A stretch of DNA of 64,000 nt from Streptomyces bottropensis ATCC 25435 (GCF_000383595.1 NZ_KB911581.1:5601519-5665518), one strand, 5' to 3'. Counted from the stretch's first letter, positions 33,295-43,006 are shown. Numbers and translations are program-made. The notes: generated by a model from the sequence alone, not told the origin.

Positions 33295-35864
33295 CAGTCG
33301 TCACCTTCGGGGATGATCTCGCCGGGCTTAACGAACTTGGCCTTCACTTCGCCGAAGCCGGTCCCGATCCGGTACGTGGCGGGCGCGGTGCCGTCGGGCG
33401 TCCAGAAGACGGCTGCGTCGACGTTGCGTAGTGCGAGGAGCTGGTGGCCTTGCTGGACGGCCCTGAAGGCCACCGACCAGTGGCGGACAGATGCTTCGGC
33501 GACCATGCTCATGCGCCAGTCCGGCCGCCAGAACGGGGACCGCTGTGCGGGGCGCTTGGGCCACAAAAGGCGCAGCGCGATGGACAGTCGGGTCTTGTAC
33601 GCCTTGTAGGGGTCGCCGCCGACCTGGACGAGCTCGGTCCGTGCCTTGCGGGTGGCCTCGTAGAAGGGCTTGAAGAGGGACTCGTTGTACTTCCCGGTCC
33701 AGGAGTCGTGAATGGCCGGCATGGCGGCGAGGTGCTTCTCCCGGACGAGTTTCTCCAGTTGCTTGATGTGTGGGGTGGTGACCCATACCCGGCCGTTCTC
33801 GTCGGGACGGTCGATGATCCGCCCCAGGGGGTGCGGCATGTCGGTGCGGGTCCATGCCGGGATGTCGATGAGGTAGATGCCGGCTCCGGCCTTGTCGTAG
33901 GCGTCGAGGGGGCCGGTGTGCAGGAGCTTGTTCGGGGCGAGGGGAACGGCCGAACAGGCGGAGGGGAAGCTGCCGTTGCGGTCGATCAGGCACAGCACGC
34001 CCTCTCCGAAGGAGTCGGGCACGTCGAGCTGGTCGCGCCGGACGCGCTTTCCGTTCGCCCGGATGTGGGGAACACGGGTGGCGGTGACGTCGGGGTGGAC
34101 CCAGCGGGGCTCGCCGTCCATGTGCTCGCTGATCAGAGTCCACGGGGGGCTGTCGCGGGCCTCGGTGCGGATGACGGGGAGCGGGTGCATCTTCGAGCGG
34201 CCGACCGAGTCCTTGAGGATCTTCAGGGCGGGGAAGACGTGGCCCTCGGGCTCGTCCTCCTCGTCCCCCGGCGCCAGACCGTCCTCGCCGTCTTCCTCGT
34301 CTTCCGCTACGTCATCCTGCCCCTGGCCGCTGTCTGCCGGGGCGTGCACAGGGGCACCGGCAGCAGGGGCCTGACCGGCGCTTCCGGCAGTGTCGGCGGA
34401 CATGGGCGTGGTGAAGGGCCGCAGTGCGGCGGCGAGGCGGTGCCCTTCGTGAGTGTCCGGCATCTCCGATACCGCTGCGGCGGCCTGGAGCAGCGGCGGC
34501 AGGATCTCCTTGAGGGCGTCCTGGTCGCCGCCTGTGACTGCGGTCCGCCATGCCGCCAGTTCGTGGGTGAGGGCGGCGGGGATCCCCTGGTGTCCGCCGG
34601 AGGTGTAGGGAAGGGCGGCTTCGGCCAGTTCCAGAGCCGCGGTTCCCGTTCCGCCGGTGGCAGGCGAGAGCCCTGGGCCCGCCGGGCTGTGGGCGCGGTC
34701 GATGGGTCCGGTTCCTACGTCGAGGAAGCGGGCGTGGAGCAGGTCGGGCTGCAGGTATGCCGAGCCGATTGTACCGAAGTCGCGTTCGGTGACCGTCACT
34801 TGGACCTTGCCCAGGTCGGCGGTCGCGGTGAGCGTCACGACGACGTCGGCGTCCAGGAGTGCCAGGAACGTGGGGTCGTCGCTGTCCACGACGGCGAGGA
34901 CCGGTACGTGAAGGGTGCGTGCGAGGCCGGCCAGGACCTGGGAGGCACCGGGGAGACGCTCTCCGGACAGCGGCAGGCGGGCGCTATGGGCGGCCTGGAG
35001 GCGGTCCACGACCACGAGGGCCAGGCCCTCCATGTGCGGCGCGGTTTCCGCGATGTCCTCGGCCCTCAGGTTGGTGCCGTCATCGATCATCAGCAGGTCT
35101 CCCGCCTGGACCAGCTGCCGGGCGACCTGCTGCTCCTGCTCGGTGAGACGCCCCTGCTTCAGGCGCGGGTAGTCGCCGCCGGTCTCGGCGGAGATGATCC
35201 GGCGGAAAATGTCGTCCCGGTTCGGTCCCGACGCCGCATACAGGACCGTGCGACGGTCGACGAGCGCGGTCTGCCGTGCGGCGGCAAGACCCAGCAGGCT
35301 CCCGCCGACGTTCGGGGCGGCCGCCACGAGCGTCAGCCGGCCCGGCTGCAGACCGCCCGTCGCGGCGTCCAGGCCGGGCAGCCCGAACAGGGCTCCGCCG
35401 ACCGGGCCGTCGGTGAGTACGGAACCGATGGCGTCGCCCAGCGTGGCGAGCCTGCGCGGCGCGCTGCTGCGGTCCTGATTGCCTTGGCTGTTCACCGCAC
35501 CTCCTGCGGGCGCCGCGCCGGTGTGCGCGGCCATGTCGGACGAGAGGGCACTTGAGACGGGGTCGGCGGGAAGCAGCACCGCGACCGGTGTGGTGTTCCG
35601 CAGGAGCACCTGCGGTTGGCCCTGAGCCGCCCGCGTGACGAGGTCGCCGAAATCCTTCTGCGCCGCACTCAGCACGTGGGACGGGAACGCCTCGGTCTTC
35701 CGGGCTGCCGGAAACCGGTCCAGCGGCGCCAGCAGAGCGCGATCCTGCCGCTTGTGGATCAACGTGGTGCGCCCGTCCTCTTCGGCGAGCCTCACCAGCG
35801 AGTACAGGGCGTTCCGGGCTGCGGTTGCGTTCATTGCGGCCTCCGCCTGTGGCGACTGACTCAC
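33294..35864 (-). CDS. tap: Tap-like telomere-associated protein
   Basis: 856 aa from GTG 35864 with GGAGG upstream; ATG 35834 is an alternative. Two Phd/antitoxin-like segments open the protein (NALYSLVRLAEEDGRTTLIH and DLVTRAAQGQPQVLLRNTTP). A DnaB/RecA-like domain follows (about 135-390), whose P-loop AAAPNVGGSLLG lacks the Lys. An acidic linker follows (about 505-545). The C-terminal 300 residues match the Tap pattern: GVLCLIDRNGSFPSACSAV, GRVWVTTPHIKQLEKLV, IHDSWTGKYNE, FWRPDWRMSMVAEASVRHW, LALRNVDAAVFW and GFGEVKAKFVK. Known: Tap brings Tpg to the single-stranded telomere end. Its size and domains differ from the classical roughly 740-aa Tap. Confidence 0.7.
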   Translation of the reverse strand: MSQSPQAEAAMNATAARNALYSLVRLAEEDGRTTLIHKRQDRALLAPLDRFPAARKTEAFPSHVLSAAQKDFGDLVTRAAQGQPQVLLRNTTPVAVLLPADPVSSALSSDMAAHTGAAPAGGAVNSQGNQDRSSAPRRLATLGDAIGSVLTDGPVGGALFGLPGLDAATGGLQPGRLTLVAAAPNVGGSLLGLAAARQTALVDRRTVLYAASGPNRDDIFRRIISAETGGDYPRLKQGRLTEQEQQVARQLVQAGDLLMIDDGTNLRAEDIAETAPHMEGLALVVVDRLQAAHSARLPLSGERLPGASQVLAGLARTLHVPVLAVVDSDDPTFLALLDADVVVTLTATADLGKVQVTVTERDFGTIGSAYLQPDLLHARFLDVGTGPIDRAHSPAGPGLSPATGGTGTAALELAEAALPYTSGGHQGIPAALTHELAAWRTAVTGGDQDALKEILPPLLQAAAAVSEMPDTHEGHRLAAALRPFTTPMSADTAGSAGQAPAAGAPVHAPADSGQGQDDVAEDEEDGEDGLAPGDEEDEPEGHVFPALKILKDSVGRSKMHPLPVIRTEARDSPPWTLISEHMDGEPRWVHPDVTATRVPHIRANGKRVRRDQLDVPDSFGEGVLCLIDRNGSFPSACSAVPLAPNKLLHTGPLDAYDKAGAGIYLIDIPAWTRTDMPHPLGRIIDRPDENGRVWVTTPHIKQLEKLVREKHLAAMPAIHDSWTGKYNESLFKPFYEATRKARTELVQVGGDPYKAYKTRLSIALRLLWPKRPAQRSPFWRPDWRMSMVAEASVRHWSVAFRAVQQGHQLLALRNVDAAVFWTPDGTAPATYRIGTGFGEVKAKFVKPGEIIPEGDD

Positions 35865-35886
35865 TCACCCTCCCAGGCCTAGTAAC

Positions 35887-36005
35887 TCACCGCCATGATA
35901 GCACTTTTCACGCAGTCACTTAAGTAAAGTCACACAGTTTATCGCTCTGACTCACTCATTCGTGAGGGTGTGGAGTGTGCGTTGACAGCCCTGCTGGAGC
36001 TGTCG
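35887..36005. promoter_or_regulatory. AT-rich control region of the Tap-like operon
   Basis: Unusually AT-rich for this genome. It contains repeated TCACT/ACTCA motifs (AACTCACCGCC, GCAGTCACTTAAG, AAGTCACACAG, GACTCACTCATTCG) and a short dyad CTCATTCGTGAG. Similar GACTGACTCACTCACC runs into the gene start itself. Likely promoter plus operator repeats. The rest of the gap to 36111 shows no gene. Confidence 0.5.
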
Positions 36006-36111
36006 GGTTATCAGCGGGCGGCCGAGGGCAGAACGAAGGCCGGGGTCCCCATCGGCCCCGGCCTTCTCCTTACTTCGCCCGGCAGGTGATGGAATCTCGC
36101 CCAATGCGAGG

Positions 36112-36732
36112 TCAGCTGTGTGCTGCCGACTCCTGCTTCTTCTGCTCGTCAGACACCTGTTTCCGGAACCTCTCGTGTGCGGACTGCTTGCTCGTCATGA
36201 GCGCCTGCGCGATCTCGTCCCAGGAGTAGTCCGCCGCCCTGGCTGCGCGCACGGCCTCCTTCTGCCGTTCCTCGGCACCCGCCTGGAGCCGGGTAGCCAC
36301 ATAGACGGCGAGGAGAGGGCGCTGCTCGTCGGGTTCACCGCTCGGCCGCAGCGGGGCGCTGAGCGCATGGACCGCTTCCTCCACCTCATCGAGCAATCGC
36401 CGGAGCCGCTCGGGCAGCGTGCGAGACATGCTGCCCTCGGTGTGCCGGACCCACTCCCGCTGCAGCCCCTCATCGCAGGCATCGGGGTCCTCGAAGTCCA
36501 CGGGTCGACGAGGCCCGCGCCAGCCGCATGCGCAAAGGACCCGGAGCCCCTGGGCGCGCCGTCGCCCTTCGCTGCCGTCGTACTTGTAAGACCACGCCCA
36601 GTTCACGCGCCGCCTCCAGGTCTCTTCCGAGTCCTCGAAGGTGTCGTGAGGCGCATCCTCCCCGCCCGAGAGCACCGCAACGACCCATCCCTCATGGGTG
36701 CCGTCCTCGTCGTCCGTGTGCAACCAGCCCAT
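36112..36732 (-). CDS. Hypothetical regulatory protein
   Basis: 206 aa from ATG 36732. The first 95 residues include WAWSYKYDGSEGRRR and LRVLCACGWRGPRRPVD, which could bind zinc. The C-terminal 90 residues are helical and end with AARAADYSWDEIAQALMTSK then QSAHERFRKQV, an HTH-like element known from small Streptomyces DNA-binding proteins. A perfect 21-bp inverted repeat lies 34 bp upstream of the start, suggesting autoregulation. No family name assigned. Confidence 0.6.
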   Translation of the reverse strand: MGWLHTDDEDGTHEGWVVAVLSGGEDAPHDTFEDSEETWRRRVNWAWSYKYDGSEGRRRAQGLRVLCACGWRGPRRPVDFEDPDACDEGLQREWVRHTEGSMSRTLPERLRRLLDEVEEAVHALSAPLRPSGEPDEQRPLLAVYVATRLQAGAEERQKEAVRAARAADYSWDEIAQALMTSKQSAHERFRKQVSDEQKKQESAAHS

Positions 36733-36765
36733 ACGCCACTCGTCGACTCGACTGCGGCCGGAGAC

Positions 36766-36811
36766 CGTCAGGGACTCCTGACGGTACCAATACCGTCAGG
36801 AGTCCCTGACG
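36766..36811. promoter_or_regulatory. Perfect 21-bp inverted repeat upstream of the 36.1-36.7 kb gene
   Basis: The arm 36766-36786 (beginning CGTCAGGGACTCCTGACG) is the exact reverse complement of 36791-36811, with spacer CCAA. Each arm itself contains a smaller dyad (CGTCAGG / CCTGACG), so four half sites are present. The position fits an operator. The 36812-36987 stretch beyond it has no supportable gene, only a repeated GTGCACGACGGG. Confidence 0.7.
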
Positions 36812-36987
36812 AGAATGAGGGAGAAGGGCGCTGGCGGCGAGGCTCGGCTTCGGCCGCGTGCACGACGGGAGGCATCAGGCGGACCGGTACGGCTTGTCGC
36901 CAAGTGCACGACGGGCCACCGATTCAGCACAGGGCTCCGGGCAGGTGCTTCACCACCGCCGTCGCAGGAAGGCGGGGCTGGCAGGTG

Positions 36988-37353
36988 CTACTCCCAGCAG
37001 TGGCATCCGGCGCACAGAGTGCAGCAGCCGCAGCCGTAGTCGCACATCGACGACTGGAGGTGGCCGCAGGCGGGGTTGATCGGGCTTTCGCCGGGGATCG
37101 GGCAGTAGCACTCGCCGTCCGGGCAGTCGCGGCGGCACCCGTCGTCCTCATCGTCCGGTGGGAGTCCGCATGGCCCGGAGTGCGAGCGCCTTTGAGGACA
37201 GGCCCGGCCGGCACCGTCGACCCACCGCCCGCAGTGGGTGACGAACAGCCCGCCCTCGGGGATGCGCCACTTCTCGTCTTCGGCGCGCTGCCGCGCGGCC
37301 CAGCCCGCGGCGACTTCGGCATACCAGTCGCTGCTGGGCTCCGCTGCCGTCAC
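36988..37353 (-). CDS. Cys-rich small protein
   Basis: 121 aa from GTG 37353. The N-terminal 60 residues include SDWYAEVAAGWAARQRAEDE and HCGRWVDGAGRACP. The C-terminal half is very Cys-rich (CRRDCPDGECYCPIPGE, then MCDYGCGCCTLCAGCHC), about 14 Cys in 60 residues. This suggests a metal-binding or zinc-stabilised domain. The GTG overlaps the stop of the repaired upstream gene by four bases, supporting both the start and a shared operon. Family unknown. Confidence 0.55.
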   Translation of the reverse strand: MTAAEPSSDWYAEVAAGWAARQRAEDEKWRIPEGGLFVTHCGRWVDGAGRACPQRRSHSGPCGLPPDDEDDGCRRDCPDGECYCPIPGESPINPACGHLQSSMCDYGCGCCTLCAGCHCWE

Positions 37354-38026
37354 CGCCCGGCCGCCTGCTGCTGGGTGGGGAGCGCGGCGAGAGGGGACCG
37401 GTGGCCCTTGGGGACGCACGGACGGCATCCCAGTCGATGCGGCGGCTTCGGGCGATCCGGTCCAGGTCAGCCTGGCGGTAGAGCAGGACGACGTCATGCC
37501 TGTTCCAGCCGGAGCGGGCCGTGTCCGCGTGGGCCAGGAGCCCGGCACGGATCAGGTGGTCGAAGTCCGAGGCACGAAGTCCGAGGATCCGTGCGGCAGC
37601 GTCGCGCATGTGGAGCTGCCCGGCGGTCGAGGCACGTGCGACCTTCTGCCGGTCTGTGAAGTTCTCCAGGGCGAGCCCGCAGTACAGGAGGTAGCCCTTG
37701 TGCTCGCCGACCACGGGCAGGTGGCCCCGGCGAGCGAGTTCGGCGGCGGTGCCTGCGTACACGACCAGGTTGAAACGCTCGGCGAGGTGCTCCTCAGCGC
37801 GGGTCGCGCCGACGTCGGGCAGGGTGCCGACGGCCCCCTTGATGGCGTCGATGCGGGCAATCGCGTCGTCGAAGACGGCTGCGGACCATCGGTCACCGGC
37901 GACGTCGGGGCCGGGGATGAGCCCGAGGCGCTGGGCGCGGCTGAACTGCCACAACGTCAGGCCGGAGCGGTCGGGGAACTGCAGAGGGCCGTACGTCTTG
38001 AGCGAGCTGGCAGTGGTGGTGGTCAT
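37350..38026 (-). pseudogene. Hypothetical protein with a C-terminal frameshift
   Basis: Starts at ATG 38026 (TTTTASSLKTYGPLQFPDRS) and encodes a helical, regulator-like protein: EEHLAERFNLVVYAGTAAEL, then AARILGLRASDFDHLIRAGL and VVLLYRQADLDRIARSRRID. After WDAVRASP the frame becomes Arg-rich and would end only at 37148. Inserting one A in CCAAGGG near 37405 gives KGHRSPLAALPTQQQAAGR and a TGA at 37350-37352 that overlaps the next gene's GTG. The natural overlap makes the repaired frame convincing (225 aa). Real frameshift or sequencing error. Confidence 0.65.
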
Positions 38027-38110
38027 GGTGGATCTCCGTCCGAGGGGCTACAGCTGAGGTGGTTGGGGCGCCGGTCCGGCGATCGAGCCGGGGTTCACCG
38101 GTTGTCGACG

Positions 38111-38156
38111 GTCACGGAATTCCCCAGTTGTGACGGGTTGAGCGTCACGGAATTCC
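38111..38156. repeat. Direct repeat GTCACGGAATTCC
   Basis: Two identical 13-bp copies lie at 38111-38123 and 38144-38156, 33 bp start to start (three helical turns), between two divergent genes (starts at 38026 and 38220). The spacing suits a regulator binding on one DNA face. GTCACGA occurs once more at about 38166. Confidence 0.5.
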
Positions 38157-38219
38157 TCACCCTCACGGTCACGAGTCCCCATGGGGACGGCGGTCGCGGG
38201 GAGTTGAGAGACTCCCGCT

Positions 38220-38708
38220 ATGGGATCTTGGGGAAGTTTGGGGCCAGCGTTGTTGTCTCTGGCCGGTGTCGCACTCGGCGCTGGCGGGTCGATCCTTGGC
38301 CAGTACATCGTGTCGCGAGCGAGTACCCGGCAGCTCGAAGTGCAGGAATCAGCCGCGCACCGCGCGGAGTTGAAGAACGCGGTGCTGAAGTTCCTCGGCA
38401 TTGCGTCGCAAGTGGAGAAGGCGGCCCTCACGCGCCCGGTCAGTGATGGCACGGCAGACGATGCGGTGCTCGACCGACTCGTCGATGACCTGTGGCTGGC
38501 GCAGGCGGAGATCGACCTGGCGGCCAGAAGCGAGCCTCTGCGAGGATCTGCCTTTCGTTATGCGTTTTCCCTGGTGCAGGCAGTCCGGGGCGAGATAGCC
38601 GACTCCTCTGCGCTGCGCGGGCCGCAGGCGCAGTTCATGGACGCCGCGTATGACGACATGTGGCCCGGCCAACGGCGGGCAACCGGGGATTCGGCCGCAC
38701 CTCGGTGA
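38220..38708 (+). CDS. Membrane-anchored hypothetical protein
   Basis: 162 aa from ATG 38220. One N-terminal hydrophobic segment (ALLSLAGVALGAGGSILGQY, about 9-28) anchors it. A long helix follows (STRQLEVQESAAHRAELKNA) and then a helical domain (DRLVDDLWLAQAEIDLAARS). Similar small membrane proteins are common in Streptomyces and uncharacterised. It is divergent from the preceding gene, sharing the repeat-bearing promoter region. Confidence 0.65.
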   Translation: MGSWGSLGPALLSLAGVALGAGGSILGQYIVSRASTRQLEVQESAAHRAELKNAVLKFLGIASQVEKAALTRPVSDGTADDAVLDRLVDDLWLAQAEIDLAARSEPLRGSAFRYAFSLVQAVRGEIADSSALRGPQAQFMDAAYDDMWPGQRRATGDSAAPR

Positions 38709-38879
38709 GGCGGACAGAGGAATTCCGCATGTCGGGCGGTTTGAGCGCCATGTAGTTATTCATGCCGATTCCTCCTGATTGGCCATGGGCAGCGCGGAGG
38801 TCGGGATCGAGGGACCTGGTCGTCGCGGAGCTGCTCATGTTCCTCGTCCCGTGGTTCTGATGGCCGATGGGCAGCCCGG

Positions 38880-39512
38880 ATGGCGAGGAGAACGTTCGTC
38901 GTGGTCGACATCACCGAGATCTACGTCCACTGGTACGCGGGCCGCTCGAAGAGCGCGCTGGCCGCGTCGCTGGGGGTGGACCGCAAGACTGTGAGGAAGT
39001 ACCTGGCCCCGGCGGAGGCGTCCGGGATCACCCCGGGCGGCCCGCCGATGAGCGAGGCCGACTGGGCGGGGCTGATCGAGGGCTGGTTCCCCGGCCTCGT
39101 GGACAGGAGACTGCGGCAGGTCACCTGGTCCGACATCGACGAACACCGCGATTACATCAAGGACTTGCTGGGGACCGTGACGGTCTCCACGATCCACCAG
39201 CGGCTGCGGGACGAGTACAAACTGAAGGTGTCGATCTCCTCGTTCCGCCGCTGGGTCCACGCCACGCTGCCCGACGAGGTGAGCCGGTCACAGGTCACCG
39301 TCCTGCGTGACGAGGTCGAGCCGGGCGAGGAGGCCCAGATCGACTACGGGTTCCTGGGGCAGTGGACCAACCCCCGCACCGGTAGACGGCACCGCGTCTG
39401 GGCGTTCGTGATGGTGCTGCCCTGCTCACGGCACATGTTCGTCCGGCCGGTCCTGCACCTGGACCAGCACGCGTGGACCGAGGCGCACGTCGCGGCCTTC
39501 CGCTACTTCGAC
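38880..39512 (+). pseudogene. istA: IS21-family istA, 5' portion
   Basis: Starts at ATG 38880 with VVVDITEIYVHWYAGRSKSA and an HTH (LAASLGVDRKTVRKYL). The catalytic core then begins, with Asp in GEEAQIDYGFLGQW. It reads normally to FRYFDG near 39512, where foreign DNA begins. The remainder resumes at about 44598 (see the 3' portion), so about 5 kb was inserted into one transposase gene. The second Asp and Glu are on the far side. Confidence 0.85.
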
Positions 39513-39585
39513 GGTTATGTGGGTGACAACTCTTCCTCGATCTCGTGTTGCCCGTCAGGATGGTCGCTCCCGTCGAGGAGCTCGG

Positions 39586-40608
39586 ATGGCCTGGCAGCCG
39601 GAGTTGGTACGACGTGTTGATGCCGCGGGCAACCCTGCTGCATCGCTCGGCCACGTCCTGGTCGACGACTACCTGGAGTTCGTGGCGGCCCGCTGCAGGC
39701 CGAACACCCTGCTGGCCACCGCCTACGACTTGAAGGTCTTCTTCTCGGTGGTGCCCAAGGAGCCGGCCGACGTCGTCACCGCAGACATCTTCGCGTTCAT
39801 CACCGCGCAGAAGAAGCCGCGTCAAGGCCCGAAGGTCGTCCGGCTCGAAGACGGTGAAGCCGGACTCTCAGCCCGGACCATCAAGCGCCGGCTCGCCAGC
39901 GTCTCTGGGCTGTTCGGCTACCTGATGACCCGCGACGACCTCGCTGTCGACCGCAACCCGGTGCCGACGGGACTGGCCAACCGCCGCCGCAGTGGCACCC
40001 GCGGGGCACCTCTGCTGCGCACGCCTCGCACCCTCCCACGCGTCCTCGGGCCGACCGAGGTCGAGGCGGTCCTCGGCGCCCTGAACACCGCACGGGACCG
40101 GGCGATGATCCTGGCGATGCTGCTGGGCGGGCTGCGCCGCTGCGAGGTCCTCGGCCTGCGCCTGGGTGACCTCTCACCGGGCGAGCGTCGGGTCTTCATC
40201 AGCGAGGGCAAGGGCGGGCACCAGCGCCTGATACCCGTCTCCGCGCAGTTCTTCAGCGCGGTCGGCGACTACCTGGACCGTGAGCGTCCACCCGTGGACC
40301 ACGACCAGCTGTTCGTGGTGTTGCGCGGGCCGACCCGCGGCCGGCCGCTCTCCGCCGACGGTCTCGACGAGATCCTCGACGGAGTCCGAAGACGAACCGG
40401 ACTACCGAAGTTGACATGCCATCAGCTCCGGCACACCTGCCTGACGCGGCTGCGGGAGGCAGGCATGGCTCTGGAAGCGGTACAGGCCCAGGCCGGACAC
40501 CGCTCCATCGAGTCGACCCGCGTCTACATCCACCTCGCGAACAGCTGGCTCGTCGAGCAGTACCTGGAGGCCAGTGCCGCGATCGACGCCGACCGAGCGG
40601 AGTCCTGA
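39586..40608 (+). CDS. Tyrosine recombinase, Tn554 TnpA-like
   Basis: 340 aa from ATG 39586. It has an N-terminal SAM-like DNA-binding domain (DDYLEFVAARCRPNTLLATA) and a catalytic domain with Arg in LGGLRRCEVLGLRL, HQLRHTCLTRLR (His-x-x-Arg), AGHRSIESTRVYIHLA (His and the nucleophile Tyr). All active-site residues are present. Length and gene order (a roughly 340-aa recombinase followed by a roughly 610-aa one with a 1-base overlap) resemble TnpA-TnpB of Tn554. No TnpC-like third gene was found. Confidence 0.85.
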   Translation: MAWQPELVRRVDAAGNPAASLGHVLVDDYLEFVAARCRPNTLLATAYDLKVFFSVVPKEPADVVTADIFAFITAQKKPRQGPKVVRLEDGEAGLSARTIKRRLASVSGLFGYLMTRDDLAVDRNPVPTGLANRRRSGTRGAPLLRTPRTLPRVLGPTEVEAVLGALNTARDRAMILAMLLGGLRRCEVLGLRLGDLSPGERRVFISEGKGGHQRLIPVSAQFFSAVGDYLDRERPPVDHDQLFVVLRGPTRGRPLSADGLDEILDGVRRRTGLPKLTCHQLRHTCLTRLREAGMALEAVQAQAGHRSIESTRVYIHLANSWLVEQYLEASAAIDADRAES

Positions 40609-42439
40609 TGCGCCGGGCCCGCGCCGCGGCCCTGCCGATAGTGCGCCCGGACCTGGTCGAGTTCTACCTCGCCCACCGGGCCGCGCAGGGCATGAACACC
40701 GACCACAAGGTCCGCTGGGGTGCCCGGGCACTGCTTGCCGCAGTGCCTGACCTGACCGACTTCTGTCGCCTGCCACTGGAACGTCAGCTCGCCTTCAACC
40801 ACGAGACCCACCGGTTCATCAGCTGGCTTGCGGTCACGGGACGGATGCAGCCGGGCGCGGACTACCTGGTCGCCCGGCGCCCGCGACTGGGGATCGTACT
40901 CGCCCGCACGGAGCCGGAACTGCACCTGCGGTTCATGGAGACCGCCCGCACACTCGGCTTTCGCGACACAGTGGCCATGACCCAGTTCAACCTGCTGGGT
41001 CACTTCGTGGCACTGTTCGCCAACCAGCCCCACGAACTGCAGCAACGCGACTGGGACGAGGGACGCCGCCTTCTGCTGGACGCCGCACGCCGCATCCCCA
41101 ACCGCGGCGTCAAGGCCCTGTCGACCGCCCTGTTCAACCTCGAAGCCACTCTGTTCCACTGCGAGTTGACCGACCAGCTCCCGCGCCGACGCACCCCGGA
41201 CCGGGCCGACATGCGAGCCCGCGAATGGGCCCGCGTCCCGGCCAGGATGGCGGAGACGATGCAGCACTATCTGCAGCAGATCGCCGGGACGCTGCGGCCG
41301 GGCACGGTGAAGAACGCCGAGCTGACGCTGCGAGAGTTCGCCTTGCTGGTCGCCGCCGAAGACGCGGCCGTCAGCTGCGTCGCCGAGCTCAAGCGGCGAC
41401 ACGTCGAACGCTACCGACAGTGGCTGCTGGAGCGGCCGGCCGCCCGCGGAGGCCCGCTGCACCGGCACACCGTCCGCGACCGCCTGAGCAAAGTCCGCGG
41501 CTTTCTCCGCCGCCTCGACGAATGGGACACCGCCGACCGGCCACCTCGCCAGCTGGTGTTCGACAGCGACTTCCCGATCGCGGACGAGCCACTGCCGCGC
41601 TTCCTCGACGACGCCGCGGCCGCCAAACTTCTGTCCGCCGCTCGCAAGGATCCTGATCCGTATTCGCCCGCCTGGCCATCGAAATTCTCGCCCGCACTGG
41701 GATGCGACGCAGCGAGATGCTCGGCCTCACCATCGATGCGGTCGTGCAGATCGGCTCCGCCTACTGGCTCCGTGTCCCGGTCGGCAAGATGCACACCGAC
41801 CGCTATGTTCCCCTGCATCCGCAGCTGAAGGCGCTGCTGGACGACTGGTTGCTGCACCGCCCCGAGGGCCTGCGCTCGAACCTGCTGTTCACCGACCACG
41901 GCCGCCCGGTCAATGCCTCCCGCATTGAGGCCGCCGTCCGCAAGGCCGCCGAGCGGGCCGGACTGGGCAGGGTCACCCCGCACCAACTGCGCCATACTCT
42001 GGCCACCCAGGCGATCAACCGAGGCATGTCCCTGGAGGCCATCGCCGCACTCCTGGGACACAAGTCACTGTCCATGACACGCGTTTACGCGCGGATCGCT
42101 GACCGGACCGTTGCCGACGAGTACTTCGCCGTCTCGGAGAAGGTCGAGGCACTCTACGACGCCCCGCGCCAGCTGCCGGCCGACGCCGAGGGAACGGAGA
42201 TGACCAAGCTCAGGCGGGAGATGCACCGCCGGATGCTCGGCAACGGCTACTGCGCTCGCCCCGTCGAGATGGACTGCCACTTCGAGTCGATCTGCGAGTC
42301 CTGCACCTTCTTCGTCACCACGATCGAGTTCCGGCCCACCCTCGAACGCCAGCGAGACGACGCGGCGGCCAAGGGACAGGTCGCACGCGAGCAGATCTTC
42401 GACGGACTCCTCAGCCGACTCGACGGAGAAGCCTCCTGA
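40608..42439 (+). pseudogene. Large tyrosine recombinase, Tn554 TnpB-like, one frameshift
   Basis: Starts at ATG 40608 overlapping the previous stop (TGATG). About 350 residues of N-terminal and core-binding sequence (RPDLVEFYLAHRAAQGMNTD, ETMQHYLQQIAGTLRPGTVK) lead to AAARKDPDPY near 41660. One base is missing there (GATCCGTATTCGCC), and the next frame continues RLAIEILARTGMRRSEMLGL (Arg). Then come HQLRHTLATQAI and GHKSLSMTRVYARIA (Tyr), and a Cys-containing tail (CHFESICESCTFF) as in TnpB. The repaired protein is about 610 aa. Confidence 0.82.
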
Positions 42440-42478
42440 CTGTGTCGACTCGCCAAGTTCGTACGACAGTTGCCCACC

Positions 42479-42880
42479 TCACGGGACCTCCCCAGCGGCT
42501 GCCTGAGCTCGTGCAATCTCGGCATGGTGTGAGGCTTCGGCAGGGGCGTCCACATGCTCCAGTCGATTCCAGCGGTCGCTGTCGTATCCGTCGCGATAGT
42601 TCCACCAGCTTGCGGTGGTCCACAGCCGGTTCCATTCACGGAGCATGGTGGACCGCTCCTCCTGGCCAAGCCCGCCCCGGTCGAGGAGTGCGAGCATCAG
42701 TCCTGCCGAGTCGCAGACCAAGATTTCCAGGGAACGCAACGCGCAGAACGTGTCCCCGGTCTCGCCAGCCGCATCCTGGACTGGCCGAATCTGGGAGTAG
42801 ATGAACGCCTCCAGCGCGAGGACGTCATCGCGGATGATGTCGTCCACATAGCGCAGGCTGCGGAGCGGCTCAGTGCTCAC
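42479..42880 (-). CDS. Hypothetical protein inside the composite insertion
   Basis: 133 aa from GTG 42880. It reads as a compact helical protein: RYVDDIIRDDVLALEAFIYS, then FCALRSLEILVCDSAGLMLA, then MLREWNRLWTTASWWNYRDG. It is convergent with the recombinase genes, with 39 bp between them. Family not recognised. It may be cargo of the Tn554-like element. Confidence 0.55.
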   Translation of the reverse strand: MSTEPLRSLRYVDDIIRDDVLALEAFIYSQIRPVQDAAGETGDTFCALRSLEILVCDSAGLMLALLDRGGLGQEERSTMLREWNRLWTTASWWNYRDGYDSDRWNRLEHVDAPAEASHHAEIARAQAAAGEVP

Positions 42881-43006
42881 TGGGCGGACTCTCCCTCGAT
42901 TCGACGATGACTTGACAACGAGACCCGCATATTAGCCTCGCGCTTTCACGAGGTGGGCTGTCCGACTGGTGATCGCGAAAGCAGAAAGTGCCTCTGACCA
43001 GCGAGA

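Noticed and set aside
36815..37039. Plus-strand frame divergent from the 36.1-36.7 kb gene
   Set aside because: Arg/Gly-rich, no ribosome site, overlaps the real Cys-rich gene on the other strand.
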